64,000 nucleotides of DNA from Piromyces finnis (GCA_002104945.1 MCFH01000001.1:1054001-1118000), one strand, 5' to 3'; counted from the stretch's first letter, positions 12,111 through 25,660 are shown. Notes: generated by a model from the letters alone, not told the origin. Made by a program: numbers and translations.

Positions 12111-12983
12111 ATTTTTAAAAATCATACTTCTTTCCTATTTTTCCTTTTAATCACAAATAATGATAACTTTCCATTCATATTGTTAATTTTTTTTCCTATT
12201 TTTATAGTGTTGTTTTATGACATTTTTTTATTAATTAAATATTTCCACTTTTTTATTTTTATAGTTTTTATTCTTTTGTCTTTATATCTTTATTCTATTT
12301 TTTATTTTATTTATTCTTTTGTCTTTATATCTTTATTCTATTTTTTATTTTATTTATTATTTTTATTATGTTTACACTTATTCATTAAAACGTAAAAAAA
12401 AAATCTTTTTTTTTTTTTTATGTTTTAAAGTTTCATTGGTTTTATTAAATATTATTAACATGAAATAGAAAAACCTACTAAAAAAAAAAAAGTGGATGTG
12501 TACAATTTCATAATATCTATCGGAAAAATATAACACTATTATTAGAAATGATGGTACATCTTGGATGAATGTGGAATAATTGTCATTTATCTTTATTTCA
12601 AGAGTAATTGTAACTATTAAAAATTCAAAAAATGCATTATTTTATAAACAAAGCTACATCACTTTTATATTCTGAACCTGAATTAATTATTTAAAAAAAA
12701 AAAAAAAAAAACTTTTGATATTATTTTTTCGTAGAAAGAATTATCATAACAATAGTATATTTGTATGCCCCAAATAAAAAATAAGGATTGTACTATGTAC
12801 TATAATAGCGAATTAAATTCAAAAACAGCAATATTATATATAATAATTTTCAAATATATGGAAATTGTTATAATATTTCACAAGTCTTTCCTTATTTATC
12901 TTTTAAATTAAAAGAAAAACTAAAATAAATAACTAAATAAATATGTATATAAGTAATGTCAATAATATATAAATTCAAAAACA
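11395..12983. other. Intergenic region with a 43-bp tandem duplication
   Basis: AT-rich, many homopolymers. A Phe/Leu/Ile-only open frame at 12180-12395 arises from T-rich DNA and a tandem repeat (12268-12353), so it is not called as a gene. Confidence 0.6.
12268..12353. repeat. Two-copy tandem repeat of about 43 bp
   Basis: The word TTCTTTTGTCTTTATATC and its T-rich downstream sequence recur once with a period of about 43 bp (12271 and 12314). Confidence 0.8.
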
Positions 12984-13184
12984 ATGTATAAACTTAACCC
13001 TTATTTTTGCAATAATACCTATAAAATATTATTCCATTTTATAAATCTATTCAAATGTTATATTTATTTATGTTTACCATTGAATAACAGTATATTTGAA
13101 GTTCACTTACAATTTCAGTTTCAAAAATTATTTAATGGTGTTAACCGGTCCAAGATAGATATTGATAAATTAAGAAATAATTAA
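12984..13184 (+). CDS. Hypothetical small protein, 66 aa
   Basis: ATG preceded by an A-rich context (AAAACA). 66 codons with mixed composition, including four Cys, Arg and several Gln, unlike the pure Phe/Ile/Leu frames from low-complexity DNA nearby. A hydrophobic stretch (about residues 14-33) could be a membrane segment. No family recognised and no neighbour on which to base a role. It could be a chance frame or the first exon of a longer gene. Confidence 0.28.
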   Translation: MYKLNPYFCNNTYKILFHFINLFKCYIYLCLPLNNSIFEVHLQFQFQKLFNGVNRSKIDIDKLRNN

Positions 13185-14281
13185 AGAGTGATGAAAAGTC
13201 AATAATGTATCATTTTTAAATATATACTTTTACCTATAATCGAAGTTAAACTATTTCTATGACAGGAAGTTCCTACTTAAACCAATAATCCTACAATCAA
13301 ATACTTATTTCATAAAATCACTTTCTAATAAAAATATTATTGATATGAATGAGAAAAAAAAATGATAAATATTAGTGAATATGAAATGTGAAAATTTTGC
13401 ATAGCTATGGTTATTTTAAATGATCCTAAAAAAAAAAAAAATAGACTTCCTTGACCCGATTCACATAAAAATTTTTAAATATTCATAAATAGTAATATAT
13501 ATTTTATATATAATTATAGATATAAATATTCTTTGTACTGACAATTAATTCTAGTAAATATATTCAAAAGACTTTTAAAATATTAAAAATAATAGAGTAT
13601 TTATGGTGTGACATCTCAAGAAATTTCTATCGCTAACAAGATATTAGTACCAAAATAAAAAGAACAAAATGTTAAAGGTTATATCCTCCCCATTTATTAT
13701 TATTAATATTTATAAATATTCATAGCCAAAAATATATATAATAAATAATAAATGCTATGTTAATTCTTTTTTATTTTTTTTTTTTTTTTATTATTTAAAA
13801 AATCATCGCCAAAAATAGTTCTTCATTAATTTAAAAGTTTATAGATTCTATTTTTATATTAATAAATATAATTTATGATATATATTTATTCTATAATTTA
13901 AAAACTTTAAACCATAATAAATTTTAATTTATATATATATATTTTAATTTTATTTTTCTTTAAAAAAAAGAAGAGTATTTGTTTAATATTCCAAAATTTA
14001 CATAATTTTCCCATAATTTTTAACTTAAGCAAATTCAGTTTTGCTTAATTCATTTTTATATACAACTTTTCAATATATAAAATATAATGATTAATATACA
14101 GCTACATTTTTTGGATTCATATATATTTCATATATTATATAAAGCTTTTCCTAGGTTCATTACATTCCTACATAAAAAGATTGTCCCATCTTTTTTTATT
14201 ACAATTTCCCTAAATTTGCAAACCTTCCAAAAAAAAAAAATTTTTTTTTTCTTTTTTTTTTCACCCTTTATAGTTGTCTTT
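13185..14281. other. AT-rich intergenic region
   Basis: Homopolymers and short AT palindromes. The open frame at 14087-14302 overlaps the next gene's 3' end antisense and is mostly T-run. No gene seen. Confidence 0.6.
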
Positions 14282-15325
14282 TTATATGATTTCGTTGCTT
14301 GATCCTTCCTTCTTTTTAATAATTTTTGATATAGCTCTTTTAAATATATTTTTTGATTTTTTTTCTTTTTTTGGATTTATAATAACAATATCGTCACAAA
14401 AAGTAACTGTTTTTCTAGAAGGATTATTACTTATTGATCTTTTTGAAGCTTTAGAAGTTTTAGAAACTCTAGACATTCTAGACATCCTTGACATTCTACG
14501 ACTATAAGAATAATTTGTTGGTTCAAATAAATCATCATTATCATCATTCTCTTCATCATTATTTTTGAAGCTATTATTATCTTCTTCATCTGCATCAATT
14601 TCAGCATCCGAATTTTCTTCATCATCATTACAAAAATTTGCAATATCATTATTATTATTATTGGTTGAATTGATTACCTTTTCTTCATTTTGATTTTCAT
14701 TTATTTGATTTTCATTGTATTCTGTAGTTAGAGCTTCAATCATAGGGTTTTCTTCAAAACCATAATTTATTGCTTCTTCCCCGTTTTCACCCTCTACATC
14801 ATTATTAGGAGTTAATTTATTTTTTCCATTAAATTCAATAGAAACTGTGTTAATAGTATTAGCATTTGAAGAGTAACAAAGCGTACATTCTGATAATGGT
14901 GCTACTTTTCTTATCTTTGATGGTTTTGTCTTTAAAGTTGTTATATTATCTAAATCTTCCATTGAATAATAATCTTTTGAGGTATTTTCATTGTTATCGT
15001 TTAAATCACTTCCACTACTTAATTCATTTTCACTTTCATCATAATTTACGGATGAGTAGGAGGAATGTGAAGTAGAATATTTATTTGATTTCATAATAAA
15101 ACTATTACTTCTATCCTTCTTATCTTTCTTCGGTATAGCACCATAGGAATCAAATAAAAATTTATTTTTATCTATATATTGTTTTTGACTTGACCAAGTG
15201 AAAAAACTCTTTTTTAATGAAAGTCTTCTTCTTCCATCGGGTTTTGGAACCACATCAAAAGTTTCTTCATTTTGATCTACTACAGGAATTATATTTATTG
15301 ATGAATTATTACTAAATAATGGCAT
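14282..15325 (-). CDS. Acidic disordered protein with C-terminal RVxF-like motif
   Basis: 347 aa, single exon, ATG at 15325. Mostly disordered: Ser/Asn-rich N-terminal half, then a long Asp/Glu/Asn region (about 215-285), then a repeated RMSRMSRMSRVSKTSKASKRS basic/Ser segment (about 283-300), which looks like a kinase-substrate region. Residues 304-312 read RKTVTFCDD, a fit to the protein phosphatase 1 docking motif [K/R]x(0-1)[V/I]x[F/W] followed by acids, then an amphipathic basic tail (SKNIFKRAISKIIKKK). The same arrangement ends the protein at 22902-23462, so they are paralogues. PP1-regulatory function is inference from the short motif only. Confidence 0.72.
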   Translation of the reverse strand: MPLFSNNSSINIIPVVDQNEETFDVVPKPDGRRRLSLKKSFFTWSSQKQYIDKNKFLFDSYGAIPKKDKKDRSNSFIMKSNKYSTSHSSYSSVNYDESENELSSGSDLNDNNENTSKDYYSMEDLDNITTLKTKPSKIRKVAPLSECTLCYSSNANTINTVSIEFNGKNKLTPNNDVEGENGEEAINYGFEENPMIEALTTEYNENQINENQNEEKVINSTNNNNNDIANFCNDDEENSDAEIDADEEDNNSFKNNDEENDDNDDLFEPTNYSYSRRMSRMSRMSRVSKTSKASKRSISNNPSRKTVTFCDDIVIINPKKEKKSKNIFKRAISKIIKKKEGSSNEII

Positions 15326-16064
15326 TTTATTATAATATTATTTTTCTTATGGTAACTTTATAATTAAATAGTTTTAATATTTTTTCTTTTCATAAGAAAA
15401 AAAAAACTATCGCATATTTTTCTTAAAACTATAAAATATATATATTAATAATTATTTTATTTCTTTATTATTATAAACTTTAAATTTTGAATAAATTTTA
15501 TTTTACAAATTTATTACTAATCGATTTGTTTTTTTTTTTTTTATAAAAGGGAGATATTTTTTTGAAATAAAAAAAAAAGGTTTTTATAATAATAATTATA
15601 AATAATTAATTATTATAATTAAAGTATGGGTTTAATTATTTATTATAGTATAAATCAATGACTTACACAATACAATAATATTTAAGAGAAAAAAAGAGAA
15701 AAAAAAAAAAAAATTGGAATGAAAAAAAAATATTTATATATTTTTTATATATATATAATTAATAACTTAAAATATATTTCTTTTTTATATATAAGAAAAA
15801 ACTTTAAATAATAAAATCTTAAATATACAAAAACATAATCATAATCATAAACACTGATAATTATAAATTAATGTGTGTGGGTGTTGGTAGACAAGAAATA
15901 AATTAAAAAAGATCAATAATGAATGAATGAATGAATTGAATGATATTTTTAAATATATTACTAAAAAAAAAAATAAATAAAATAAAATAAAAAAAAAAAA
16001 TCATATTATTTTGTTTATTTTGTTATATTACTTTTGTTATTTTCAATAGATTTTTTTAAAATGC

Positions 16065-16095
<31 letters not shown>

Positions 16096-18110
16096 GTTTA
16101 GTACAACATGATTGTGCACCTAAAGTTATTAATACCACATCATATAATATATATAAATATTTTTTTTTGTGTGATATTCTGTGTGATATTCTATGTGATA
16201 ATAAATAAATAAAATAATTGACTTAAACATTAAATATTAATTTATATTATTTTTTGGTAGTTCTTTTAATATACATAATAAAAAGAAAAGAAAAGAAATA
16301 GAGAAAAGAAAAGCTTAGCAACCATTTTTTTTATTTGTAATTTAATATAAACAATATATAATCTTTGTATAGTGACCTATATATACATATTTATTTAATA
16401 TACAACCATCAATTTATTTAAACTTAATTACTTGTTGTTATCTATAAATATAACTTTACTAGTACTTTAATTTTTCATTCTATTAATATATAGTATATAT
16501 TATGTTATTTCATGTAGTTGTCATTTAAAAAAAAAAAAAACTTAACCTTTTTTTTTATATCCATTATCAATGATTTAATATAAAGCAATATTTGTAGAAA
16601 GAGAAGGGTAAAATTAAATATTTTTACATGTATTCTTTTTTTTTCTATCCTACTAAATATACATAAACAAAAGTAAAAGGATAGTTTTTCTTTTTCTTTT
16701 TCTTTTTTATTAATGTCTTAAAAAATTATTTTATTTCTCTAACCCTAATCCTTAATAAGAATTTATTATATATAATATTCCACTAACCCTTTATAAAATA
16801 ATTTATATAAAAATTAAAAAAAAAATATTTATAAATATTAAAAATAATTAATGAATTTTTAATTATTGAATTTTCATATTTTTTTATGGCCTTTTAATTA
16901 ATAGGTTGATTCATCCTAATTACTTTATTTTAGTAATTTTATTAATAATTTCTTTTCTAGTACAATTATTATTTTATAATATATTCTCTATATTATGGCA
17001 AGTCAAACGTTTTTAATTTTTTAAAGAGAAAATAAATTGACCCAATGATAATAAGAATTTAAAAATAATTAAAAATATATTATTGGTAAGGTTGTTTTAT
17101 TTTTAGAAAGTTTTTTAACTTTTTTATAATTTTATAATAATTTTATAATTTTATATAGAAATAGTGGCTACTTAGGAATGAGAATCTTAATATTTTTTTA
17201 TTTTTATTTTTTAAATTCCAATACTAAAAAAATTATTGTTTAAAATTCATATTCCAATTTCCCTTTTTTTTTTTTTTCTTAAAAAAATTTCATATGAAAT
17301 TCAACTATATTAATATTTCAAATGACTTTATTTATTGGAAGGTTGTTTTTATTTATAATGTCATCACCTATTTTTAAAAAGTTTATAATTAACATAAATT
17401 ATAAAAATAGAATTTTTTATTTTATTTTATTTATATTTTCAAATAATTCTTAATCGATTGTATAATATATATATATATATATATATTTATTTAAAAGGTT
17501 TATAAAATAAATAGTACTAATACTAATCGTCGATTTAGGATATATATAATATAAATATTAAAAATCTGCAATTCATCTTTTAATAAATGTATATAAAAAT
17601 AATTTCTAAAAATAATAATTCTATATTAATATTTGCAATGGTTTTTATTTTAGGTTCAGAAATAAAGAATATTCATTTCATATAAATAATTCTTTAGGCT
17701 TATGTATATTAGGATAGAAAACAACATTATATTTAATATATTTATCAATGTATATATATAAAAATACAAACAATTTATATAAAGTGACAAATAACAAGGA
17801 AATATTAATTATTGATAAATTTTAAGTATAAATATTTTTTTAAAGAATGTTCGTCATCATATTAATAACAATTAACTCTTTTTTATAATACTTTTTTTTT
17901 TAAATGAAATAGATTTTTCTTTTTAATATTGAATATACTAAAATTAAACATATACTTTTTATTTTTTTTTATTTTTATTGAAAAAGATATTTCTCTTTAT
18001 AAATTTTATTTATGTTATATTTATAAAATGTTGGTTTAAATAGTTTTACTACTATATATTATGAATATATACAAAAAAATAAATACTACTACTACTAATA
18101 AATATAATAA

Positions 18111-18270
<160 letters not shown>

Positions 18271-20106
18271 TTAGTATAATTATGTTAAGTAAAAAAAAAA
18301 AAAAAGACAATAAGCAATAAAAGCATAATAAAACCAATAATATATGTAATCTATTTTAGTAGTAATTAAGAATACGTATTTTATTTTTATTTATTTATTT
18401 TTTTAATAATTATAATTTTTATTTATTTTAATTGAATAATTATCATGTAATATTAACTAATTTACCTTTTTTTTTTTTTTTACCAAAATCTATAAATACT
18501 TAAATAAGAAAAGAAAAAAAAAAGGACAAAAGATCAATAATAATAATAATAATAATATTTATTTATTTGTTTATTTTTTGTGTAATATAAATAATTATTG
18601 AAAAAAAAGTTTGCTAAAAATATCTTTTTAAAAGATTATTATATGAACAAGTTTTAAATACAATTTAATCTTTTACCCAATAATAATAGTTAATTATTTA
18701 ATATTAATTCCTATGAATAAAAATGCTAAGAATATTAAGATTTCTTTGAAAAAAAGAAATTATATAGTATTTTTTCCAAAAAATAAAATATCTAAAATTT
18801 ATTTTTAAACTATTAATCAACTATTCATTTTTGAACAAAATTTAATATTAATAATTCCCTAAAATTCAAAAAGTAATTTAATTTTTATAATGAATTAGAA
18901 TTTTTTTAAAAAAAAAAATTCTCTAGGATACTATTTATAAAAAGGTAAATTTTATCATTATGAATTTTAAAAGTAAATATAAATTAAGATTAACTCTATA
19001 GTTTTATAATACTTTTTATATTTAATTCGAAAAGACAAAAAAAAATATATGTAAATATTTATAAATTCATACCATTATATATTATTTTTGAGGAAAAAAT
19101 AATTATACCATTATCGATTTGTACTTTAAAAGGTTTAATAATAAAATCTTTTAAACATTTAATATTAATAATTCCCAATCTAATTGTAAAATTTTTAAAA
19201 AAAGAGATATTATAGAAATAGTTTCGCCAAAAACTGCCCTAAATTTTAATATATAGAAATAAATATTTATTATCACTATTATTACTATTATAAATTCATT
19301 GTATTGAACAATTAAAATAAAACTTTGATTTTCTATAAATAGTATAGATTTTTAGAACAAAACTATAATCAATTTTTTTTTTATTTTTGAAAAAATTATA
19401 ATTCTTTAATATATTGGGTATGTAAATAGAATCAAAAAATTCTCTCTATATTTAGTAGTATTATTAATAATTATATTATATTTAACCCAAATTCCTTTTC
19501 AAAAAAAATATTATTCTTTTTTTTTTTTTTTAAGAAATGATATATTATTTCTTATATGTAATATTAAAATAATTTATTACATAGTTTACTATTTCATCTT
19601 TTTTTTTTTTAATTTATCTTAAATAATTTATACTTTTTTTTTTTTTTGAGACTAAAAAAAAAAAAAAAAGGTATATTTAGTAATAATTCAATATGAATTA
19701 TGAAAAGAAGATATTTAGCCTTTTCTATGTTATACTTAATATTATATTTTAATTTATATATGGATAGAAAGTCTTAATAATAATATTAATAGCTATTCCT
19801 ATTCATACTAATCCTTTTTTTTTTTTTTTTTTTTTTTTATATTCTTGTGAATTTTAAATTAATATAATTTTTATCCTTTCTCCCTCTCTCTCTCTTTTTT
19901 TTTTTTTTTATTTTTTTAATTCATCAATTACATTTAATTCAAAAAAAAAATTTTTTTAAAAAAAAGTGGAATATAAAGTTCGTTTTATAATTATTATAAA
20001 TAATAAATTCATACACTATTTGATTCCAAAAGATATATACTTTTTTTAAGGTTAAAAAATTATTATTTACATATTAAAAAAGAAACATTTCAAAAAAAAA
20101 AAAAAA

Positions 20107-20109
<3 letters not shown>

Positions 20110-20136
<27 letters not shown>
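20110..20136. repeat. (AAAAC)n pentanucleotide array
   Basis: Five consecutive AAAAC units directly after a long A run. Confidence 0.8.
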
Positions 20137-20137
<1 letters not shown>

Positions 20138-20983
20138 TAATAAAAATTAGAATTTTATATTAATAATTGACCTCTACTTTTTTGCCTTTTTTTTTTATTA
20201 GAAATTACTTCATTTACTATTGTGATATATCATTCCATTTAAATAATTGTGCATTTTTTTGCTTCAAGAAAATAGCAAAAGAAATAATTAAATGGGTAGT
20301 ATTTTATAAAAAAATTGATAATAATTACTAAAATTAAAATTTTTTGAGTTTTAATCCATTTTTGGTTTGATGTATTTTATACTTTTTTTTCCCTTCTCTT
20401 TTTCAAGGAATAATTTATATAGGAAAATGCATTTTTTGGCATTTATTATTATAATGATTATAAATGTTTCCAAGGAGGTGTTATTTAAACAATTTAAATT
20501 TTAATAGAGTTATACACTACTACTACTACTACTTTTTTACTACTACTAATATTATTCTAGTTATAGTTATCGTTGTTATCATTTGTATAATTAGTAATAA
20601 ACATTAAAGAAAAAAGGTTAAATCATTCATTAGTTTATCAGGAATTTTGTTAAAAAACTATAATTATAAAAAAAAACATTTTATGTATTAATGATTCATT
20701 CTTTATTAAAAAGATAATTTTTTTTTTAATTATATCTATCTCTATTGTCAATAAAGAATGAACAAAAAACAAAATACCATTATGAAATATATTTTTTTTC
20801 ATTTCTTTTTCTCTTTTTACCTATTAAAATTATTTTTTTTTATTTAAGGAAAAGTGTATTTAAACAATAGCATTTTTTTTTGTACATATTAGAATAATCA
20901 TAAAAAGTATAATATTTAAAATTAAAGAATTGACTAGTATTATCTATTATTATCTATTATCTATTATCTATTATCTATTATTA

Positions 20984-21014
<31 letters not shown>

Positions 21015-21088
21015 TATTAGGATTACCATTTAAAAACACGATCCATCTTTATATGACCAATATAGGATGGTATTATTAATCCTCTTTA

Positions 21089-21130
21089 CTACCACCTATG
21101 GATCCATTAAATTAGATTCATAGGTGGTAG
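21089..21130. repeat. Hairpin-forming inverted repeat, 16-bp stem
   Basis: Arms 21089-21104 (CTACCACCTATGGATC) and 21115-21130 (GATTCATAGGTGGTAG) are complementary over 16 positions with one G-T wobble, leaving a 10-nt AT loop. It has far more G/C than the surroundings, so it is unlikely to be a chance AT palindrome. Could be a structured RNA element or a small MITE end. Confidence 0.75.
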
Positions 21131-21428
21131 GATTAACAAATTTTAACAGTTTTAAAAGTTGTAGATATATTATTATTTTAATGTTTCATTAATTTTTTTA
21201 CTTTTTATAAACCAAACTTTTTTTTCTTTCATTAAACAGGAAAGAGAATACATTTCTCTATTTGTATTTTATTAATTTTAATTTTATTTAAAAGATTATA
21301 TTGCTTTTAGCTAATAATACATGTATTAAATGAAAAAAACAAAAAAACAAAAACAAAGGTAGAGAGAATAATGGAATTTTCACTAAACTCTTCCTACCAT
21401 TTTTTTTTTTTTTTAATTATTAATAATT

Positions 21429-21626
21429 TCATTTATTAAATATTTGAATCCTTGTATTCTGGGGGATAATGCCTTTAGAACGTTTCTTTAGGCCTATTGA
21501 TAATAGTAGGGTGTCTTGATTAAAATAGTTTTGTAAGGAATTATTTAAGGATAAAAAGTGTTGTGAGAGAATCCTTCTATCTATGTAACATGAAATTTTC
21601 CTTTCGATACTTGATGTAGTTAAAAA
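21429..21626 (-). other. Coding-like open frame without ATG (possible exon)
   Basis: 65 sense codons followed by TGA, with diverse composition (SIERKISCYIDRRILSQHF near the start, KKRSKGIIPQNTRIQIFNK at the end). A possible AG acceptor (ATCAAG) lies near 21612. No upstream ATG exon identified and no family recognised. Could be an exon of an unseen gene or a remnant. Confidence 0.22.
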
Positions 21627-22387
21627 TTATTCATTTATAAATATATTATCATCCTTTTTTTTTTTTTTTTGATTATTTATAGTTTATCCTAAAATTCAAA
21701 ATTTTACCAAGAAAGGAACATAAATTAAATATAATTTTAAACCATTTTTTTTTATTTTTTATTTTTTAGGATAAACAATCCTTTATTGTTAATAGGAACA
21801 GACGATTTTGAGTCATAGTCTATCTATTTTTCAATTGTTATATATATATATAAAAGGTTTTTGAACTTTTTATTGGAGAAGAAAAATAAATAAAAAAAAA
21901 AAGACCCAATTTTATTGGGTTTTATATTTCTATTCATAAATATAATTATTTTTTTTTTAAATTGTATTTAGGTACTTTTTTAGGCGTTCATCTATTTCAT
22001 ATTTAAGATTTTTAATTATAATATATATATTTAAATCATGTATAGGAATTAGGGTAAAAATATAGAAAAGCATCAAAAACTTATTTTTCATATTAAGAAC
22101 TTTTTTTTTTTTAATAAAAAAAGATCAAAAAAAAAAAAAAAAACACTAAAATATTGAACTTTTTTTTTTTTTTTTTTAATATGTACAAATGCTTTTTTTT
22201 TTATTAAGTATTCTTTTTTAATGGTTTACAAAATTAATCTATAATTTTAGATTTATTATTATTTTCTTTTTTTTTAATTTATTTCCACTTCGTTCAACTT
22301 CGAAGAAAAAATAAACTTTTACTAATAAAATTATATATACATTGACAATCTTAACAATCTACCAAATTATAAATATTTTAATTTTAG

Positions 22388-22886
22388 GTACATCGATTGA
22401 TTGTGTAACTATATTATTATCCCAAGAATTCATTAAATCTTTAATGATTAAATGGGTGATAATACTATTTGGTTTTCCTTCTTCTTGTTATTTTATTTCT
22501 TTCACTTTAAAAATAAAGAGTTTTATTATTATTATACATAGTTATTTCTTTTATATACCAGATTTAAATAATATTAATGGTATATTCAGTAAAAAAAAAA
22601 ACGAAAATGTTTCTAGTTTTTTTTTTTTTTTTTTTTTTAAATAATATATTATTTATTAAATATATTTGATATAAAAAATATCAATTTTTTTTTATTTATT
22701 TACATATTCAATTTTAGTATGGGATAAAAAATACGTTGTTAAAGAAATGATTATAGGTATGTAAAAAAAAAATAAATAGTATTATGTTTTAATGAAATTT
22801 GATTTAAAATAAATTTTATATTAAAAAAAAGGTATAATTGTAATTACTATTTTTTTTTGCTTGCAGATAGTGTTTTCCTTTTTTAA
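22388..22886 (+). pseudogene. 3' exons of a multi-exon membrane protein, 5' part not found
   Basis: Three segments splice in frame, each junction phase 1 with GT...AG borders: 22388-22579, 22718-22756 and 22867-22886, ending in TAA. The first encodes about 63 residues with two or three hydrophobic helices (WVIILFGFPSSCYFISF, IIIIHSYFFYI). The second encodes WDKKYVVKEMII. Three compatible introns are hard to get by chance, but I could not find the 5' exons, so this is either a truncated gene or one whose upstream exons are too diverged to see. It ends 16 bp from the stop of the convergent gene at 22902-23462. The style recalls fungal 7-TM receptors, but that is a guess. Confidence 0.4.
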
Positions 22887-22901
22887 AATTAAATGTTATC
22901 T

Positions 22902-23462
22902 TTAATTAACATCCTTTCTTTTCATTTTTATGATTTTAAATGCTTTCTTTATAATATTTTTTTTATTTGGATTTTCAACAATAGGAGGTTTTATTACATC
23001 AACCTCATCAGAAAATGAAACCATTTTTGGCCTTGGATAAAGTCCTGATTTTAATGAATTATCATTTGAACTATAACCCGTTGAAGAATACATTGTAGTT
23101 TCAGATAATACAGAAGGTGATGGAATAACATCATTATTTAAAGTAGATCCACTATCTGAATCGTAACGACTGTCATCATCGTCGTCACTATCACTATCAA
23201 AATCAATGTAATTTAAGTTACTGTAACTACCACTTATAAATGAAGAATTTTGTCCTTTTCTTTTTTCCACCATATCTGGTTCTATTTCACTTGTCCATCC
23301 ATAAGATCTTCTATAATTCTTTCGTGAACTTCCAAAAGATATTGGACGAACGGTAGATGGATATGATTTCGATAAGCCTCTATTACCCGGTGACATAGAA
23401 GCAGTATAACATAATGAATCAGCGAATTGATAACTTGAATTGAAACTGTTGGAAGACATCAT
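22902..23462 (-). CDS. Disordered Ser/Asp-rich protein with C-terminal RVxF-like motif
   Basis: 186 aa, single exon, ATG at 23462. Ser/Tyr-rich N-terminus, Asp/Ser block DFDSDSDDDDDSRYDSDSGS (about residues 87-106), then KMVSFSDEVDVIKPP at 146-160 and a basic amphipathic tail (KKNIIKKAFKIIKMKRK). The KxVSF-acidic pattern fits a PP1 RVxF docking motif. Motif plus tail align with residues 305-340 of the 14282-15325 protein, so the two are paralogues of a small family. Tail-to-tail with the spliced fragment at 22388-22886. Function unknown; phosphatase regulation is inference. Confidence 0.72.
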   Translation of the reverse strand: MMSSNSFNSSYQFADSLCYTASMSPGNRGLSKSYPSTVRPISFGSSRKNYRRSYGWTSEIEPDMVEKRKGQNSSFISGSYSNLNYIDFDSDSDDDDDSRYDSDSGSTLNNDVIPSPSVLSETTMYSSTGYSSNDNSLKSGLYPRPKMVSFSDEVDVIKPPIVENPNKKNIIKKAFKIIKMKRKDVN

Positions 23463-25660
23463 TTTTTCTCCTTTTTTCTACTCTTTTAAAATACTTGGAT
23501 ATATTAATTTATATTTCTTTAAAATATTATTTTTGCTTTATTATTATTCTTTTCAATTTTTTTTATCAAAAAATTATTATAAATAAATATTTCTTTTTTT
23601 AAAGATAATACTTTCTTTTTTTTAAAAAAAATAATATAGAATAAAATAATCCTCTAAAAACTTTTAAAATTTTATTTTTTAAAAAAGTTATGGAGGAGCT
23701 TTTTCTTTAGGATTATATAATGTATAATTATATTGCATATGAGTGCTCACAACTTTAAAATTACTTTTTTTTATCATTAACTAGGTGTGTAATTACTATA
23801 AAATAAATTCAACTTTTTCTGTTTTTTTAAAATTCATTTATTGCAGGGGATTTCCAATGTTTTTTTTTATTATTATTAATATTAAAAAAATAATTCAATA
23901 AAATAAAAAAACTTTAAAAATATAAATTAAATTTGGTAATTTAAAATTTATTTTTTGAGAAATCTCTGCCTATTTATACTTTTTTGAAATTTTTTTTAAG
24001 GCTGTCTTTTTTGGGTTGAGGATTAATCTTTTAAATAAAGGTTAGAAAATAAAAGATAATTTTTAACTAATAATTAGAGTTAATATATGACTACAATATA
24101 TTATAATTACTTAATATATTATCAACATATATTAGTTAAACTATAAAAATTATAGGATGATTATAAATTTTATTATACTGGATCAATATATAAAATAGTA
24201 TTCAATACAATGTGATAATATATTATAATATATGGTTGAATTGTCTTTAGACTATATTTCTTGGAGTAATAAAATCTCTATAGATTAAACTTTTCCATTG
24301 TTAATATAATTTAATATATATTATAATATATATTATAATATCAAAAAATATATCTATTATGTATAATGTTATATCTTTATATATAGACAATTTAAATATA
24401 AATTAATCTATATTATATATTATATTAAATCATCAATATAAACTTTTTTAAAAAATATAAACTCTATAGATATAATATCTTATATAATAAATAATAATAT
24501 ATTCATTATATATATTAAATTGTACTAACTATATCAAATAATATATCTTATAATATATATAATATAAATATTATAAAAAGATAAAACATTATATAGTGTC
24601 AATCATTCATTTATTTATTATAATATCTTAATATATATTTTTAATTAATTGCAATATATTATGATATATAATTAATATATTGAATAAATTTAATAAAATG
24701 TTTTCAAAATTTTAATTTTCTAAAATCATCATAATAATTAATTTTTTAATTAGCATAAAATAGTTTAATTAAAAAGTCAATTAAAATGACTATTTTTTCA
24801 TGAGGACATTTTTTCTCCCTAAAATCAGCCTCTATTAGTGGTGTGTAGGTGGTGATGGTAGGTAATGTTAGTAGTAGTAATAGTAGTACTAGTTAGTGGT
24901 GGTACAAATTTGAGCATGTCAACGAGGTATCTGTGATAAAACTTTTTTTTAACTTTTATTAAACAATGAATTTCGTTTATCCATTATTAAAAAAATAATA
25001 TTTCCTGTCAAAACAATTTTTTTAATTCTAGTTGTTAAAAAATATTGTTATCATCCTTGTAAAAGTGGTCTTTTTAAGTTAATATTGATATCCATCTCTA
25101 TCTATGAAAAATATATTAAAAAACTAATTGATGATGCATTAATTATTATTACAGAATTACAGTTATCCATAATAATTTAACTCTTCATGCTTATCTAGGC
25201 ATTACATGGTTGTGAAAGGATATGTATATTATCAATTATTATTTTTTTTTTTTACCATCTACAACCCAATCCTTTACCATTTTTTTAAGAAAAAAAAATG
25301 CCAATATTTTCATTATATATTTTTATAAATTAAAATAATTTTATTGAATAGCATGTTTCCTTTTGATTCGATGGCCCTTTGGATGAAATTAACCCTACAA
25401 AATTTAGTACATTCTAAGATTTCTTTTAATAAAGTGCCACTTTACCTATTTTTTTATAGTTTAATTTTTTAGTCTTTATTCGTTTTTACCTTCATGCCAA
25501 TTTTTTTTGTGCATGTCATTTTATTCCTATTCATTTATTCCTTATTATTTAATCATACCATTAATATCTTGCATTTTATTGGAATTGAATTAATACTACC
25601 ATCACTACTACTAATACTAATAATAAAAAGATAAATCTTCATTTAAATCTTTAAAAGGTA

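Noticed and set aside
12180-12395. 71-aa hydrophobic frame
   Set aside because: T-rich DNA with a 43-bp tandem duplication; starts at a non-ATG codon and is almost all Phe/Leu/Ile/Tyr.
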